From positions 1 through 64,000 of the forward strand of contig JANWVO010000003.1 of the NCBI GenBank assembly GCA_025056865.1: a stretch of 64,000 bases of DNA, written 5' to 3'. Origin of the DNA: Bryobacteraceae bacterium. Lineage in GTDB: Bacteria > Acidobacteriota > Terriglobia > Bryobacterales > Bryobacteraceae. The notes beneath the pieces are model-generated. The model ran no database searches, was not told the DNA's origin, and saw only the letters and a program-made list of their open reading frames with translations. A program made the translations under genes and the position numbers. This document shows positions 46,037 to 54,657 of the stretch, one piece after another. Each line of letters begins with the position of its first letter. The stretch's first letter is position 1.

Positions 46037-46807
46037 ATGTTCACCTGGATCTGTCCCGTGTGCGGCGCGGAGGTTCCTCCTTCCGAGCCGGAGTGCCCGC
46101 GCTGCGCGGAGCGCCGCCGGGCGGCCATGGCGCAGGAACAGCCCGCCGCGGCAACGCCTGCTCCTCCGCCGCCGCAGGCCCAGCCGCCTGCCGCCGCGCC
46201 GTCCTACGCGCCGCCTCCGCAGTACGCCCCGCCGCCTCATGCCGTTCCTCCGCAGTACGCCGCGCCACCGCAGTACGCGGCTCCGCCGCAGCCCGCGGCG
46301 CAGCCCGTCTATGTGATCGGCGAGAAGACGCCCGCCCGCGGCATCCCCGCATGGCTGGCTGCCGTGCTGACGGTCGCCGTGCTTGGGGGCGGGCTCTTTG
46401 CCTTGTATCGTTACGTCTCCTCCAGCGGGACGCAGCAGGGCGCTGCACAGAAGGCGGCGCCTTTCGAGCGCCCCGCAGGACAGGCTTCCGCGCATCCCTT
46501 CGCGAAGTACATCGAGGTCACCGGGGTCCGGCTGTTCGAGAGGCAGGACAAGACGTTGGCAGCACGCTTCGTCGTGATCAACCACGCTCCGGCGGAGCTG
46601 AGCGGCTTCCGGCTGCGCGTGACGCTGGAGGCTTCCAACGCGGCTCCGGGCGAAGCGGTGATCGCCGTTGTGGACGCCGCCCCGGGAGCGCTGCCTCCGC
46701 ACGGGATCAAAGACGTGGAGGCGCCGCTGACGACCCACCTCAAGGTGTACGAACTGCCGGACTGGCAGTTCATCCGGGCACGGCCGGAAATCATCGACGC
46801 GAAGTAG
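46037..46807 (+). CDS. Zinc-ribbon membrane protein with Pro-rich linker
   Basis: The 256-residue protein has an N-terminal zinc ribbon (CPVC and CPRC at about 6-24), a Pro/Ala/Tyr linker of repeated PPPQYA units (about 40-95), one membrane helix (about 103-123), and a beta-rich outer domain with conserved HAPAELSGFRLRVTLE. Function is unknown. The ribbon-helix-sandwich plan suggests a sensor or scaffold. Its end overlaps the convergent TPR membrane gene by 17 bases. Confidence 0.75.
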   Translation: MFTWICPVCGAEVPPSEPECPRCAERRRAAMAQEQPAAATPAPPPPQAQPPAAAPSYAPPPQYAPPPHAVPPQYAAPPQYAAPPQPAAQPVYVIGEKTPARGIPAWLAAVLTVAVLGGGLFALYRYVSSSGTQQGAAQKAAPFERPAGQASAHPFAKYIEVTGVRLFERQDKTLAARFVVINHAPAELSGFRLRVTLEASNAAPGEAVIAVVDAAPGALPPHGIKDVEAPLTTHLKVYELPDWQFIRARPEIIDAK

Positions 46808-48203
46808 CCGCCGTCAGCGCCCGGCGCTGGGCGCGCGTGAAGCGGCAGGGGACGGGCGGAGGCGGCTCGCCCAGGCGCGCCGCGGCCAGCCGCGCCGGCA
46901 GGTAGCACGGCTCCGCGGCCAGGGTACGGCGCAGCTCCTCGCGGGCAGCATCTTCGCGCCCCAGGGCGATCCATGCGGCAGCGCGCCCGGTGGAAGCGGC
47001 TGGATGGCGGGGGTCCATGGCAAGCGCGCGGTCGAATTCCGCCATCGCGTCATTCGGGCGGGAAGCCCGCAGCAGGGCCTGCCCGGCCGCAGCGGCCACA
47101 TCGGCGTTGTCCGGCCACTTCTGCTGCGTTTCGATCAGCAGCTCGATGGCCTGCGCGGAAGGCAGGAGCGGGGCAAGCGCAAGGCGGGGCTCCAGGCGGT
47201 TGGGCGCGAGCCGGACGGCTTCCATCCAGAGAGCCGCCGGATCGCTCCACTGCCGCGCGTGCGAGACCGCGAGCAGCGCCAACGCAGCCAGGTAAACGAC
47301 GGCCAGGCGCGCATCCGTCTGCGCCAGCACCAGCGCCGCCGAGGGCGCCAGCGCCAGCAGCGGCAAAGCCATGGAAGGCTGCTGATCCCCCGCCGGGAGG
47401 AAGTAGACCGAGACCAGCAGCACGATGGCAGCCAGCATCCAGGAACCGGCGGCAGTGCGGCGGGAAGCCGACATCGCGAATCCGATGGCCGCAGCCACGG
47501 CCAGCGCAGCCAGCGACGCCTGCCAGGCCGGCGCGCGCAGCTCCGGCACAGGCGTGAGTCCGAGCGGGAAGAAGAAGAGGAACAGGCTGCGCAGTGTGAA
47601 GACGCCGAGCCACGGCCAGCCGGACGCGCTCTGGCCGTGCGAGGCGGCGAATGCCGCCAGCCACAGTGCGGTCCCTGCAACGCCCAGCCAGGCGACCTGT
47701 CTGGTCAGCGGCGTGCCGCGCGCCACCAGCAGGAAGACGATGGGGGCGGCAGCCGCGGCAGGCTCGAACAGCAGGGCGGCGGCCGCAAGCGCAAGCGCCG
47801 CGCGGGCGCGCCCCTCCAGATGCAGGTGGATCCCCGTCAGCAGGAGCACGATGCCCGGCAGCGAGGCGGCCGTGGCTGACGCCGCCAGGGTCTCCGCCTG
47901 CATCGGGTGCAGCGCATACAGCAGGCCAGCCAGCAGCGCCGCGCGCGGCGGAAACAGCCGGTGCATCAGCCAGGCCAGCAGCAGGCTGGCGCTGGCGTGC
48001 AGCAGGAGGACCGCCGAGGCGTGTGCGGCGGGGGCGGGGTCCAGGGCGTGGTACAGCCACAACAACGCCGCCGCGCCGGGACGGGCGAGCCACGGCAGCA
48101 CGGGCGGCAATTCCGGGGGCGGAGGCGCGGGCACCTGCACGAAGGGCAAAAACACCAAGGCGGCGAGCGGCGGAAGGGCGATTGCGGCACGCAATGCTAC
48201 CAT
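46791..48203 (-). CDS. Polytopic membrane protein with C-terminal TPR-like repeats
   Basis: The 470-residue protein has about nine to ten membrane helices up to residue ~335 and a soluble C-terminal part with two to three TPR-like repeats (LLRASRPNDAMAEFDRALA, ALGREDAAREELRRTLA). This plan occurs in bacterial glycosyltransferase-like or O-antigen-ligase-like membrane proteins of unknown role. No catalytic motif is clear. The ATG at 48203 lies 23 bases from the divergent nth start. Confidence 0.65.
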   Translation of the reverse strand: MVALRAAIALPPLAALVFLPFVQVPAPPPPELPPVLPWLARPGAAALLWLYHALDPAPAAHASAVLLLHASASLLLAWLMHRLFPPRAALLAGLLYALHPMQAETLAASATAASLPGIVLLLTGIHLHLEGRARAALALAAAALLFEPAAAAAPIVFLLVARGTPLTRQVAWLGVAGTALWLAAFAASHGQSASGWPWLGVFTLRSLFLFFFPLGLTPVPELRAPAWQASLAALAVAAAIGFAMSASRRTAAGSWMLAAIVLLVSVYFLPAGDQQPSMALPLLALAPSAALVLAQTDARLAVVYLAALALLAVSHARQWSDPAALWMEAVRLAPNRLEPRLALAPLLPSAQAIELLIETQQKWPDNADVAAAAGQALLRASRPNDAMAEFDRALAMDPRHPAASTGRAAAWIALGREDAAREELRRTLAAEPCYLPARLAAARLGEPPPPVPCRFTRAQRRALTAATSRR

Positions 48204-48226
48204 GTTAGTTCTCAAACGATATCCCG

Positions 48227-48958
48227 ATGGCGAAAGCAGGCGCGCCGCGCAAGACACCGAAGAAGAAGACGGCGGCAAAGAAGGCGGCCCAGCCTCGCCG
48301 CATGACGGTGGGCAGGGCGCCGGACGCAGCCCGCCTTCAGACGATTCTCGCGGCGCTCGACCGCCTGTATCCCAACGCCACCTGCGCGCTGCACCACCGC
48401 AATGCGTGGGAGCTGCTTGTCGCCACCATCCTTTCCGCACAGTGCACCGACGAACGCGTCAACATGGTGACACCGCAACTTTTCGCGCGCTTCCCTACGC
48501 CGGAGGCGATGGCGAAAGCCGACGTGCGCGAGGTGGCCGAAATCATCCGCTCCACGGGCTTTTTCAACAACAAGGCGAAAAATATCGTCGGAGCCGCCAG
48601 GAAAATCGTGGAGGAATTCGGCGGCGAAGTGCCCCGGGAGATGGAAAAGCTCCTCACCGTTCCCGGCGCCGCCCGCAAGACCGCCAACGTCGTGCTGGGC
48701 ACCGCCTACGGCATTCCGAGCGGCGTGGTAGTGGACACGCACGTGGCGCGCATCTCCCGGCGGCTGGAACTGACGAACGAGAAAACGCCAGAGAAAATCG
48801 AGCAGGATCTGATGAAAATCCTGCCCCGGGACCGCTGGATTCTGTTCTCGCATCAGGTGATCCATTTCGGCCGCGACATCTGCAAGGCGCGCAGGCCGGA
48901 ATGCTTCCGCTGTCCGCTGGCCTCCATCTGCCGCGCGCCGGACAAGATCCTGCCGTGA
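48227..48958 (+). CDS. nth: Endonuclease III
   Basis: The 243-residue protein matches Nth. The helix-hairpin-helix reads TVPGAARKTANVVLG with catalytic Lys151, followed by Asp170 in VVVDTHVARIS. The 4Fe-4S cluster Cys have the right spacing (219, 226, 229, 235). It removes oxidised pyrimidines and cleaves the abasic site in base excision repair. It has a basic N-terminal extension of about 30 residues (Lys-rich) not found in the core enzyme; an internal ATG at residue 26 would remove most of it. The next gene's start overlaps its stop by four bases. Confidence 0.93.
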   Translation: MAKAGAPRKTPKKKTAAKKAAQPRRMTVGRAPDAARLQTILAALDRLYPNATCALHHRNAWELLVATILSAQCTDERVNMVTPQLFARFPTPEAMAKADVREVAEIIRSTGFFNNKAKNIVGAARKIVEEFGGEVPREMEKLLTVPGAARKTANVVLGTAYGIPSGVVVDTHVARISRRLELTNEKTPEKIEQDLMKILPRDRWILFSHQVIHFGRDICKARRPECFRCPLASICRAPDKILP

Positions 48959-49467
48959 AGGCCCGCATCCCCTGGATCGCCGTCCTCGTGGGCGCCCTGT
49001 CCGGCTGCGCGCGCCTGCCCGGCCCGATGCCGCTGCCGCCGCAGAAGAGCGATGGGGGCTCCGGGCCGCCGGCGCACTACCTCTTCTTCCGGGATCGGGA
49101 AGCCGCGCAGAGAATTGTCGCGGGCCTGAGCGGGGAAATCATTGACGACTGGCGATGGGCGAGCCGACGCGTTCTGCTCCGCCTGGCTGTCGAAGAAACG
49201 CAGGGGATCTTTTTTCAGGCCGTGCTGACCGTGCCGGATGAATTCGTCCGGGCAGGCGGCAGGGAGATTCAGGTCCGGATCCGCAGCCGGCTCCTCGGGT
49301 CCATTCCCGCCGGCAAGCCTGGCTACATCGTGTGGAGGCAGCCGGTGCCGGAAGCCTGGCTGGAAGCGGGGCGCGACATGGAAGTGGAACTGCTCGCCGA
49401 TGCCGAGTGGATGCAGGGCAGCACGCCCCGAGGCTACATCCTTTCGAGCGCGGGCTTTACGCTGTAA
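48955..49467 (+). CDS. Predicted lipoprotein of unknown function
   Basis: The 170-residue protein starts at a GTG overlapping the nth stop (GTGA) and has a lipoprotein signal ending LSGC (Cys18). The mature part is a compact mixed domain with several Arg and Trp residues and no recognised family. It is coupled to nth and lies nine bases before the GT-C-like gene, so envelope work with that gene is possible but not shown. Confidence 0.75.
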   Translation: MKARIPWIAVLVGALSGCARLPGPMPLPPQKSDGGSGPPAHYLFFRDREAAQRIVAGLSGEIIDDWRWASRRVLLRLAVEETQGIFFQAVLTVPDEFVRAGGREIQVRIRSRLLGSIPAGKPGYIVWRQPVPEAWLEAGRDMEVELLADAEWMQGSTPRGYILSSAGFTL

Positions 49468-49476
49468 GGAACCTCG

Positions 49477-51666
49477 ATGCCGAAGGTCTTCTCGGTTCTG
49501 TTCGGGGCCCTGTTCGCAGTCCTCTGCTCGTGGGCGCTGGGACGGATGCTTCTGAAGCGGGCGCGGCTCGCGCTGGCGCGCGAGGAGGCGCACGTGCTCG
49601 CCTTCGTCTGCGGCGCGCCGCTGCTGAGCACGCTGGTGTTCCTGCTCTGCATCGTCCGAGCCGTCTACGACGCCGTGTTTCTGGCTGCCGGCCTGCTGAT
49701 CCTCGCCGCCGCCTGGAGGGACGGAGCCTTCCGGAGCCATGCGGCGGAGCGCCTGCCCGCGCTCCCCCGCCTGTGGCGCTGGCTCTTCCCGCTGATTTAC
49801 GCCGTCTATGCCGCGGTGGCTGTGCTGGCGGCAATGGCGCCGGAGATCAGCCCGGACGGCAGCGGCTACCACCTGGGCTTTGTCGCCCGCTATTACCGCG
49901 GGCACGGGCTGGCGCGGATCGACACCAACATGTACGCGGCTCTCTCGCAGGGCATCGAGATGCTGTTCCTGTGGGCGTTCGCCTTTGGAAGGCACTCGGC
50001 CGCCGCGCTTGTGCACTGCACCTTCTTGCTGGCCACGCCGTTGCTGATGCTGCGCTTCGGACAACGCTTCGGCGCACCAGTGGCGGGAGCGGCAGCGGGC
50101 CTTTTCTTCCTGTGCGCGCCCGTGGTGCTGGTGGACGGCACCAGCGCCTACATCGACGCCGCAGCCGCGTGCATCGTCTTCGCCATCGTGTATCTGACGG
50201 AGCGCAAGGCGCCCCCCTGGCTGCTTGGCGTGATGGGCGGCTTCGCTTACGCGGTGAAGTACACCGCCGCTGTGGCTCTCCTGTATCCCCTGCTGCGGCT
50301 CGCCTGGAAGAAGCAGTGGCGGGCGCTGGTTCCGCTGTGCGCGGCGGCGGCGCTTGTGGCCGCCCCGTGGCCGCTGCGGAACTGGATCTTCTACGGGAAT
50401 CCGGCAGCGCCGCTGATGAACCGCGTCTGGCCCAATCAGTTTGTGCACGCGAGCTTTGAGCAGGACTACGTAGAATCGATGCGCCGCTACCCGGAAATCG
50501 AAAGCTGGCCGCAGGTGGCGATGGAGCTGACCGTGCGCGGCCGGCTTCTGGCGGGGTTCTGGGGGCCGCTGTTTCTTCTGGCGCCGCTCGGCCTTCTCGC
50601 GCTGCGCAGCGGCCTCGGACGGAGGATGCTTCTGGCCGCCGCCATCGCCGGCTCGACCTATTTTTCCAACATCGGCGCAAGATTCCTCATGCCGGCCGCG
50701 CCGTTCGTCAGCTATGCGATGGCGCTGGCCCTGCCCTCTCCAGTGCTGGCGGTGCTTGCGGCGGCGCATGCAGTGGCGGGCTTCCCCGACATGCCGGAGA
50801 AATACATGGAGAGTCCGGGATGGAGGCTGTCGAAGATACCCTGGCGCGCGGCGCTGCGGCTGGAGAGGGAGGAAGCGTGGCTCGCCGAGCAGTCAGCCGG
50901 CTACAGGGCGGCCCGGATGGTGGAATGGCTGACGCCGCCTGGCGCGCTGGTCTTCTCGTTCTCAGGCATCCCGGAAAGCTACACGTCGCGCGAAATCGCG
51001 GTGTGCTTTCAGAGCGGGCGCGGCGAGCGGCTGCTGGACCTGTTGCAGGTGGCGATGTTCACCGAGATGCGCCCGATGGCCGAACGGGTTTTCCGTTTCC
51101 CCCGGCAGCCGCTGACGGCCCTCCGCGTGGTGCAGACGAACACGCCCGCGCCGGGCAGCGACCGCGCAAAGGACCTGTGGAGCGTGTTTGAAGTGCGCGT
51201 TTCTCAGGGCGGCCGCGAGCTGGCGAGGGATGCATCGTGGCGCGTCTGGGCCGAGCCGAACCCGTGGGGCGCGGGGCTCGCCTTCGACGGCTCGCCCGTG
51301 ACGCGCTGGCGGAGCTGGGAACGGATCCGCGCCGGAATGTTTTTGCAGGCGGAGTTCGGCGGCGAGCGCGAGGCCGACGAAGTGCGGCTGGTGATGAGCG
51401 AAGATCAGCACGGCGTGCGCCTGCGGCTGGAAGGCAGGACGCCCGCAGGCTGGCGCACGCTGGGGGAGGATCCGCCCGTGCGCGGCATCGCGTTCCCGCT
51501 GACGTTGCGCCGGCTGGCGATGCGGGAACTCGGCCGCGGCGGCGTCACGCATCTTCTGGTGCACGAAAACGACTACGCGTGGGCCGATCTGTCGAAGCAC
51601 GCGCGCGCCTGGGGCATCCGCGAAATTGGCGCGGTGGACGGCTATCATCTCTTTCAGTTGGAATAG
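49477..51666 (+). CDS. GT-C-like polytopic membrane protein with C-terminal beta domain
   Basis: The 729-residue protein has about eleven membrane helices up to ~440, an acidic loop EISPDGSGYHLGF near residue 120 and GNPAAPL in a later loop. A soluble part follows, ending in a beta-rich domain (about 590-729) that resembles discoidin-like sandwiches (ASWRVWAEPNPWGAGLAFDGS). It shares helices, acidic loop and end domain with the product of 23222-25627, so the two form a family. Sugar transfer from a lipid carrier is inferred from the GT-C resemblance. AAGGA precedes the ATG. It is followed five bases later by a kinase gene. Confidence 0.7.
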   Translation: MPKVFSVLFGALFAVLCSWALGRMLLKRARLALAREEAHVLAFVCGAPLLSTLVFLLCIVRAVYDAVFLAAGLLILAAAWRDGAFRSHAAERLPALPRLWRWLFPLIYAVYAAVAVLAAMAPEISPDGSGYHLGFVARYYRGHGLARIDTNMYAALSQGIEMLFLWAFAFGRHSAAALVHCTFLLATPLLMLRFGQRFGAPVAGAAAGLFFLCAPVVLVDGTSAYIDAAAACIVFAIVYLTERKAPPWLLGVMGGFAYAVKYTAAVALLYPLLRLAWKKQWRALVPLCAAAALVAAPWPLRNWIFYGNPAAPLMNRVWPNQFVHASFEQDYVESMRRYPEIESWPQVAMELTVRGRLLAGFWGPLFLLAPLGLLALRSGLGRRMLLAAAIAGSTYFSNIGARFLMPAAPFVSYAMALALPSPVLAVLAAAHAVAGFPDMPEKYMESPGWRLSKIPWRAALRLEREEAWLAEQSAGYRAARMVEWLTPPGALVFSFSGIPESYTSREIAVCFQSGRGERLLDLLQVAMFTEMRPMAERVFRFPRQPLTALRVVQTNTPAPGSDRAKDLWSVFEVRVSQGGRELARDASWRVWAEPNPWGAGLAFDGSPVTRWRSWERIRAGMFLQAEFGGEREADEVRLVMSEDQHGVRLRLEGRTPAGWRTLGEDPPVRGIAFPLTLRRLAMRELGRGGVTHLLVHENDYAWADLSKHARAWGIREIGAVDGYHLFQLE

Positions 51667-51670
51667 AGGG

Positions 51671-52624
51671 ATGCCGAAGTACTTCCTTGGCGTGGATGGC
51701 GGGCAGTCTTCCACCACGGCGCTGATCGGGGACGAGACCGGACAGGTGCTCGGGCAGGGGCGCGGCGGCCCCTGCAACCACGTTTCCGGCGATCAGGCGC
51801 GCGAGAAATTCCGTTCCGCTGTCAGCGGCTGCGTGCGGATGGCCGCCGGGGAAGCGGGGCTGAAGCTCGAAGATCTCGAGTTCGAGGCGGGCTGCTTCGG
51901 CTTCTCGGGCGGCCCGGCGGACAAGGACGCGCTGATCGCCGAAATGTTCCGGCTGAAGAAACGGATTGTGACCCACGATGCATGGATCGCGCTCACCGGA
52001 GCGCACGCCGGCCAGCCGGGCATCATCACCATCGCCGGCACCGGGTCGATCGCCTTCGCGCGCAACGCGGAAGGCAGGTTCGCGCGCGCCGGCGGCTGGG
52101 GGTTCATTTTCGGCGACGAGGGCGGCGGATTTGACCTCACGCGGCAGGCGCTGCGGGCGGCGCTGCGCATGGAAGAAGGATGGGGCCCGCCTACCCTGCT
52201 GCGCCAGAAGCTGCTGGAAGCCACCGGGGCGCGCGACGCCAACGACCTGCTGCATCGCTTCTACACGCCGGAGTACCCACGGCCCCGGATTGCGGAGCTT
52301 TCCAGGCTGGTCGAGCAGGCGGCCGAAGAGGGCGACGACGTGGCCGCCGATATCCTCGTGGAGGCCGCACAGCATCTGGCGGGATTGACAATGGCGGCGC
52401 GGATGCAGGTGTTCACTCCGCAGGACCACGTGCGCGCGGCCCCCATCGGCGGCGTCTTCCGCTGCGCGCGGCTGTATGAAGAGTTCCGGCAACGGGTGGA
52501 GAGAGGCGGAAACACGACGGTGCATGCCCCCATCTACGGACCGGCGGCGGGCGCCCTGCTGGAGGCATACCGCGCGGCGGGCCTCAAGGTGGAGCTCAAA
52601 GGGGCGCCTACGGAGAAGAGCTGA
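51671..52624 (+). CDS. BadF/BadG/BcrA/BcrD-type ATPase, N-acetylglucosamine kinase-like
   Basis: The 317-residue protein has the ASKHA fold: phosphate-1 loop YFLGVDGGQSSTTALIGD, an adenosine region with ITIAGTGSIAFARN and GWGFIFGDEGGGFDLTRQAL, and a C-terminal repeat with APIGGVFR. This matches N-acetylglucosamine kinase-like members more than the iron-sulfur activators, as no Cys pair is seen. It may phosphorylate amino sugars from cell wall or chitin turnover. The ATG at 51671 is close behind the preceding stop. Confidence 0.8.
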   Translation: MPKYFLGVDGGQSSTTALIGDETGQVLGQGRGGPCNHVSGDQAREKFRSAVSGCVRMAAGEAGLKLEDLEFEAGCFGFSGGPADKDALIAEMFRLKKRIVTHDAWIALTGAHAGQPGIITIAGTGSIAFARNAEGRFARAGGWGFIFGDEGGGFDLTRQALRAALRMEEGWGPPTLLRQKLLEATGARDANDLLHRFYTPEYPRPRIAELSRLVEQAAEEGDDVAADILVEAAQHLAGLTMAARMQVFTPQDHVRAAPIGGVFRCARLYEEFRQRVERGGNTTVHAPIYGPAAGALLEAYRAAGLKVELKGAPTEKS

Positions 52625-52689
52625 AGTCCCGGAACCGGCTGGAGGGCCGCAGATTCCGGATGATACCATCTGGATGAGGTCTTCATCCC

Positions 52690-53859
52690 ATGCCGAAACT
52701 GTCCATCCGCGATCTCGATCTCAAGGGCAAGCGCATCTTCATGCGCGTGGACTTCAACGTTCCGCTCGCGCCTGGCGGGCAGGAAATCACCTCGGACAAG
52801 CGCATCCGCGCGGCGCTGCCGACCATCCAGTATGCGCTGGAGCAGGGCGCCGCGCTCGTGCTGGCCTCCCACCTCGGCCGGCCCAAGGGCAAGCCGAATC
52901 CGGAGATGAGCCTCAAGCCGGTGGCGCAGCGGCTGAGCGAGCTGCTTGGCAGGCCGGTGGCGATGGCTCCGGACTGCATCGGCGAGGAAGTGGAGAAAAT
53001 GCTGCCGAAACCGGGCGAGGTTCTGCTGCTCGAAAACCTCCGCTTTCACCCGGAAGAGGAGAAAAATGATCCCGAGTTTTCGAAGGCGCTGGCGCGGCTG
53101 GGCGACGTCTATGTCAACGACGCCTTCGGCACGGCGCACCGCGCGCATGCCTCCACCGTGGGCATTATCGAGTTCCTGAAACCGGCTGCCGCCGGCCTGC
53201 TGATGGAGAAGGAGCTCGAATACCTCGAGAAATGCACGAAGAATCCCGAGCGCCCCTGCGTGGGCATCCTCGGCGGCGCGAAGGTCTCCGACAAGATCGA
53301 AGTCATCGAGAACCTGCTCAAGTTCGCCGACCGGCTGCTGATTGGCGGCGCCATGGCCTACACGTTCCTCAAGTCGCAGGGCAAGCCCGTCGGCAGGAGC
53401 CTCGTGGAAGAGGACAAGCTGGAGCTGGCGAAGGGCCTGCTGGAGAAAGCGGGGGACCGCATCCTGCTGCCCTGCGACCATGTCGTGGCGGAAGTGCTCG
53501 AGGAGAACGCCCCGTACGAAGTGGTGGAAGAGATTCCTGAGGGCAAGATGGGCCTCGACATCGGCCCGAAGACCCGCGAGCAGTATGCGGAAGTGCTCCG
53601 GACGGCGAAAACGATCATCTGGAACGGCCCGATGGGCGTCTTTGAAAAGAAGCCGTTTGACGCCGGCACGGTGGCCATCGCGAAGGCCGTCGCCGACAGC
53701 GGCGCGCTCTCCGTGGTGGGCGGAGGCGACAGCGAGAAGGCGGTGAAGGCAGCAGGCGTGGCGGACCGCATCAGCCACATCTCCACTGGCGGCGGCGCCT
53801 CGCTCGAGTATCTCGCCGGACTGACGCTGCCGGGCGTGGCCGCGCTGACGGACAAGTAG
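52690..53859 (+). CDS. pgk: Phosphoglycerate kinase
   Basis: The 389-residue protein is a complete Pgk: [11 protein letters not shown] near the start, [48 protein letters not shown], and the C-terminal [13 protein letters not shown] and [13 protein letters not shown]. It makes ATP from 1,3-bisphosphoglycerate in glycolysis and works in reverse in gluconeogenesis. No gap or tpi gene is beside it. A clear terminator follows 55 bases after the stop. Confidence 0.97.
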   Translation: MPKLSIRDLDLKGKRIFMRVDFNVPLAPGGQEITSDKRIRAALPTIQYALEQGAALVLASHLGRPKGKPNPEMSLKPVAQRLSELLGRPVAMAPDCIGEEVEKMLPKPGEVLLLENLRFHPEEEKNDPEFSKALARLGDVYVNDAFGTAHRAHASTVGIIEFLKPAAAGLLMEKELEYLEKCTKNPERPCVGILGGAKVSDKIEVIENLLKFADRLLIGGAMAYTFLKSQGKPVGRSLVEEDKLELAKGLLEKAGDRILLPCDHVVAEVLEENAPYEVVEEIPEGKMGLDIGPKTREQYAEVLRTAKTIIWNGPMGVFEKKPFDAGTVAIAKAVADSGALSVVGGGDSEKAVKAAGVADRISHISTGGGASLEYLAGLTLPGVAALTDK

Positions 53860-53913
53860 TCTCGATTCGATCCCCGGGCGGGGCGGAGACTCCGCCCGGA
53901 TCCACTGGCGGAC

Positions 53914-53945
53914 GGGCAGCCGCACGGCTGCCCGCTTTCTTTTTC
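53914..53945 (+). terminator. Intrinsic terminator of pgk
   Basis: GGGCAGCCG (53914-53922) and CGGCTGCCC (53925-53933) form a hairpin followed by GCTTTCTTTTT. A second, smaller inverted repeat GGGCGGAG/CTCCGCCC lies just before it (53881-53897). Confidence 0.85.
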
Positions 53946-53984
53946 AGCCGCTCCGGAGGGCGCGAATCTGGAACGCATAGGCTG

Positions 53985-54635
53985 ATGGCCCGGAGACTCC
54001 TGCTGCTTGCGGCCCTGGCCGCCCCGGCCGCGCTGCTTTGCGCGCAGACGGAGACACAACATGGGTTCGACGCTGGCATTCGCTTCGCCCCGCGGCTGGA
54101 TCTCGTGCCGCACACGCGGATCCGCACGCAGCCGTCGGGGCTCGGACTGTATCAGGCGCGCGCCGGCCCGGTGCTTGAGTTTTCGCCGCACCGGAATTTC
54201 CGCTGGATCGCCGGTTATTACTACACACAGCAGGAGAATTCGCGGCAGGATTTCCTCGGCGGACACAGATATTTCGGAGGCGCGGAGGCGCGCGTCTGGA
54301 GCAACGGCGCTGCCGGCGCGGATCTCCGGGCGCTGGCCGAGCGCTTCCTGATGGCCGGAGGCAGGGATTTCGCCCGCTACCGGATCCGTCTGCGAGTCAG
54401 CGGCCGGCGCGCGGTGGCGCCATATGGAAGCATCGAGAATTTCCTGGACGCACACGGATGGCGATCCACGCGATACGCGGGCGGCGCCCGTTTCGGCAAT
54501 GGATCGCGGATGTCTTTCGACCTCGGCTATTTCTTTGAGCCGCGCAGAGGCGAGCTCGGCCGGGTGCGCCACATGGTGACCACCGCCGTGCACTGGAATT
54601 TCGGAACGAAGCGCCGCGGCGATCCGGATCTGTGA
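53985..54635 (+). CDS. Predicted outer-membrane beta-barrel protein
   Basis: The 216-residue protein has a signal peptide (ARRLLLLAALAAPAALLCAQ) and alternating hydrophobic/aromatic strands (FRWIAGYYYTQQ, SFDLGYFFEP, AVHWNFGTK) as in small barrels; a DUF2490-like family is possible. Function is unknown. It converges with the TonB receptor gene, 22 bases apart. Confidence 0.65.
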   Translation: MARRLLLLAALAAPAALLCAQTETQHGFDAGIRFAPRLDLVPHTRIRTQPSGLGLYQARAGPVLEFSPHRNFRWIAGYYYTQQENSRQDFLGGHRYFGGAEARVWSNGAAGADLRALAERFLMAGGRDFARYRIRLRVSGRRAVAPYGSIENFLDAHGWRSTRYAGGARFGNGSRMSFDLGYFFEPRRGELGRVRHMVTTAVHWNFGTKRRGDPDL

Positions 54636-54657
54636 GCCTCGGGCCATCCGCCCCGGC

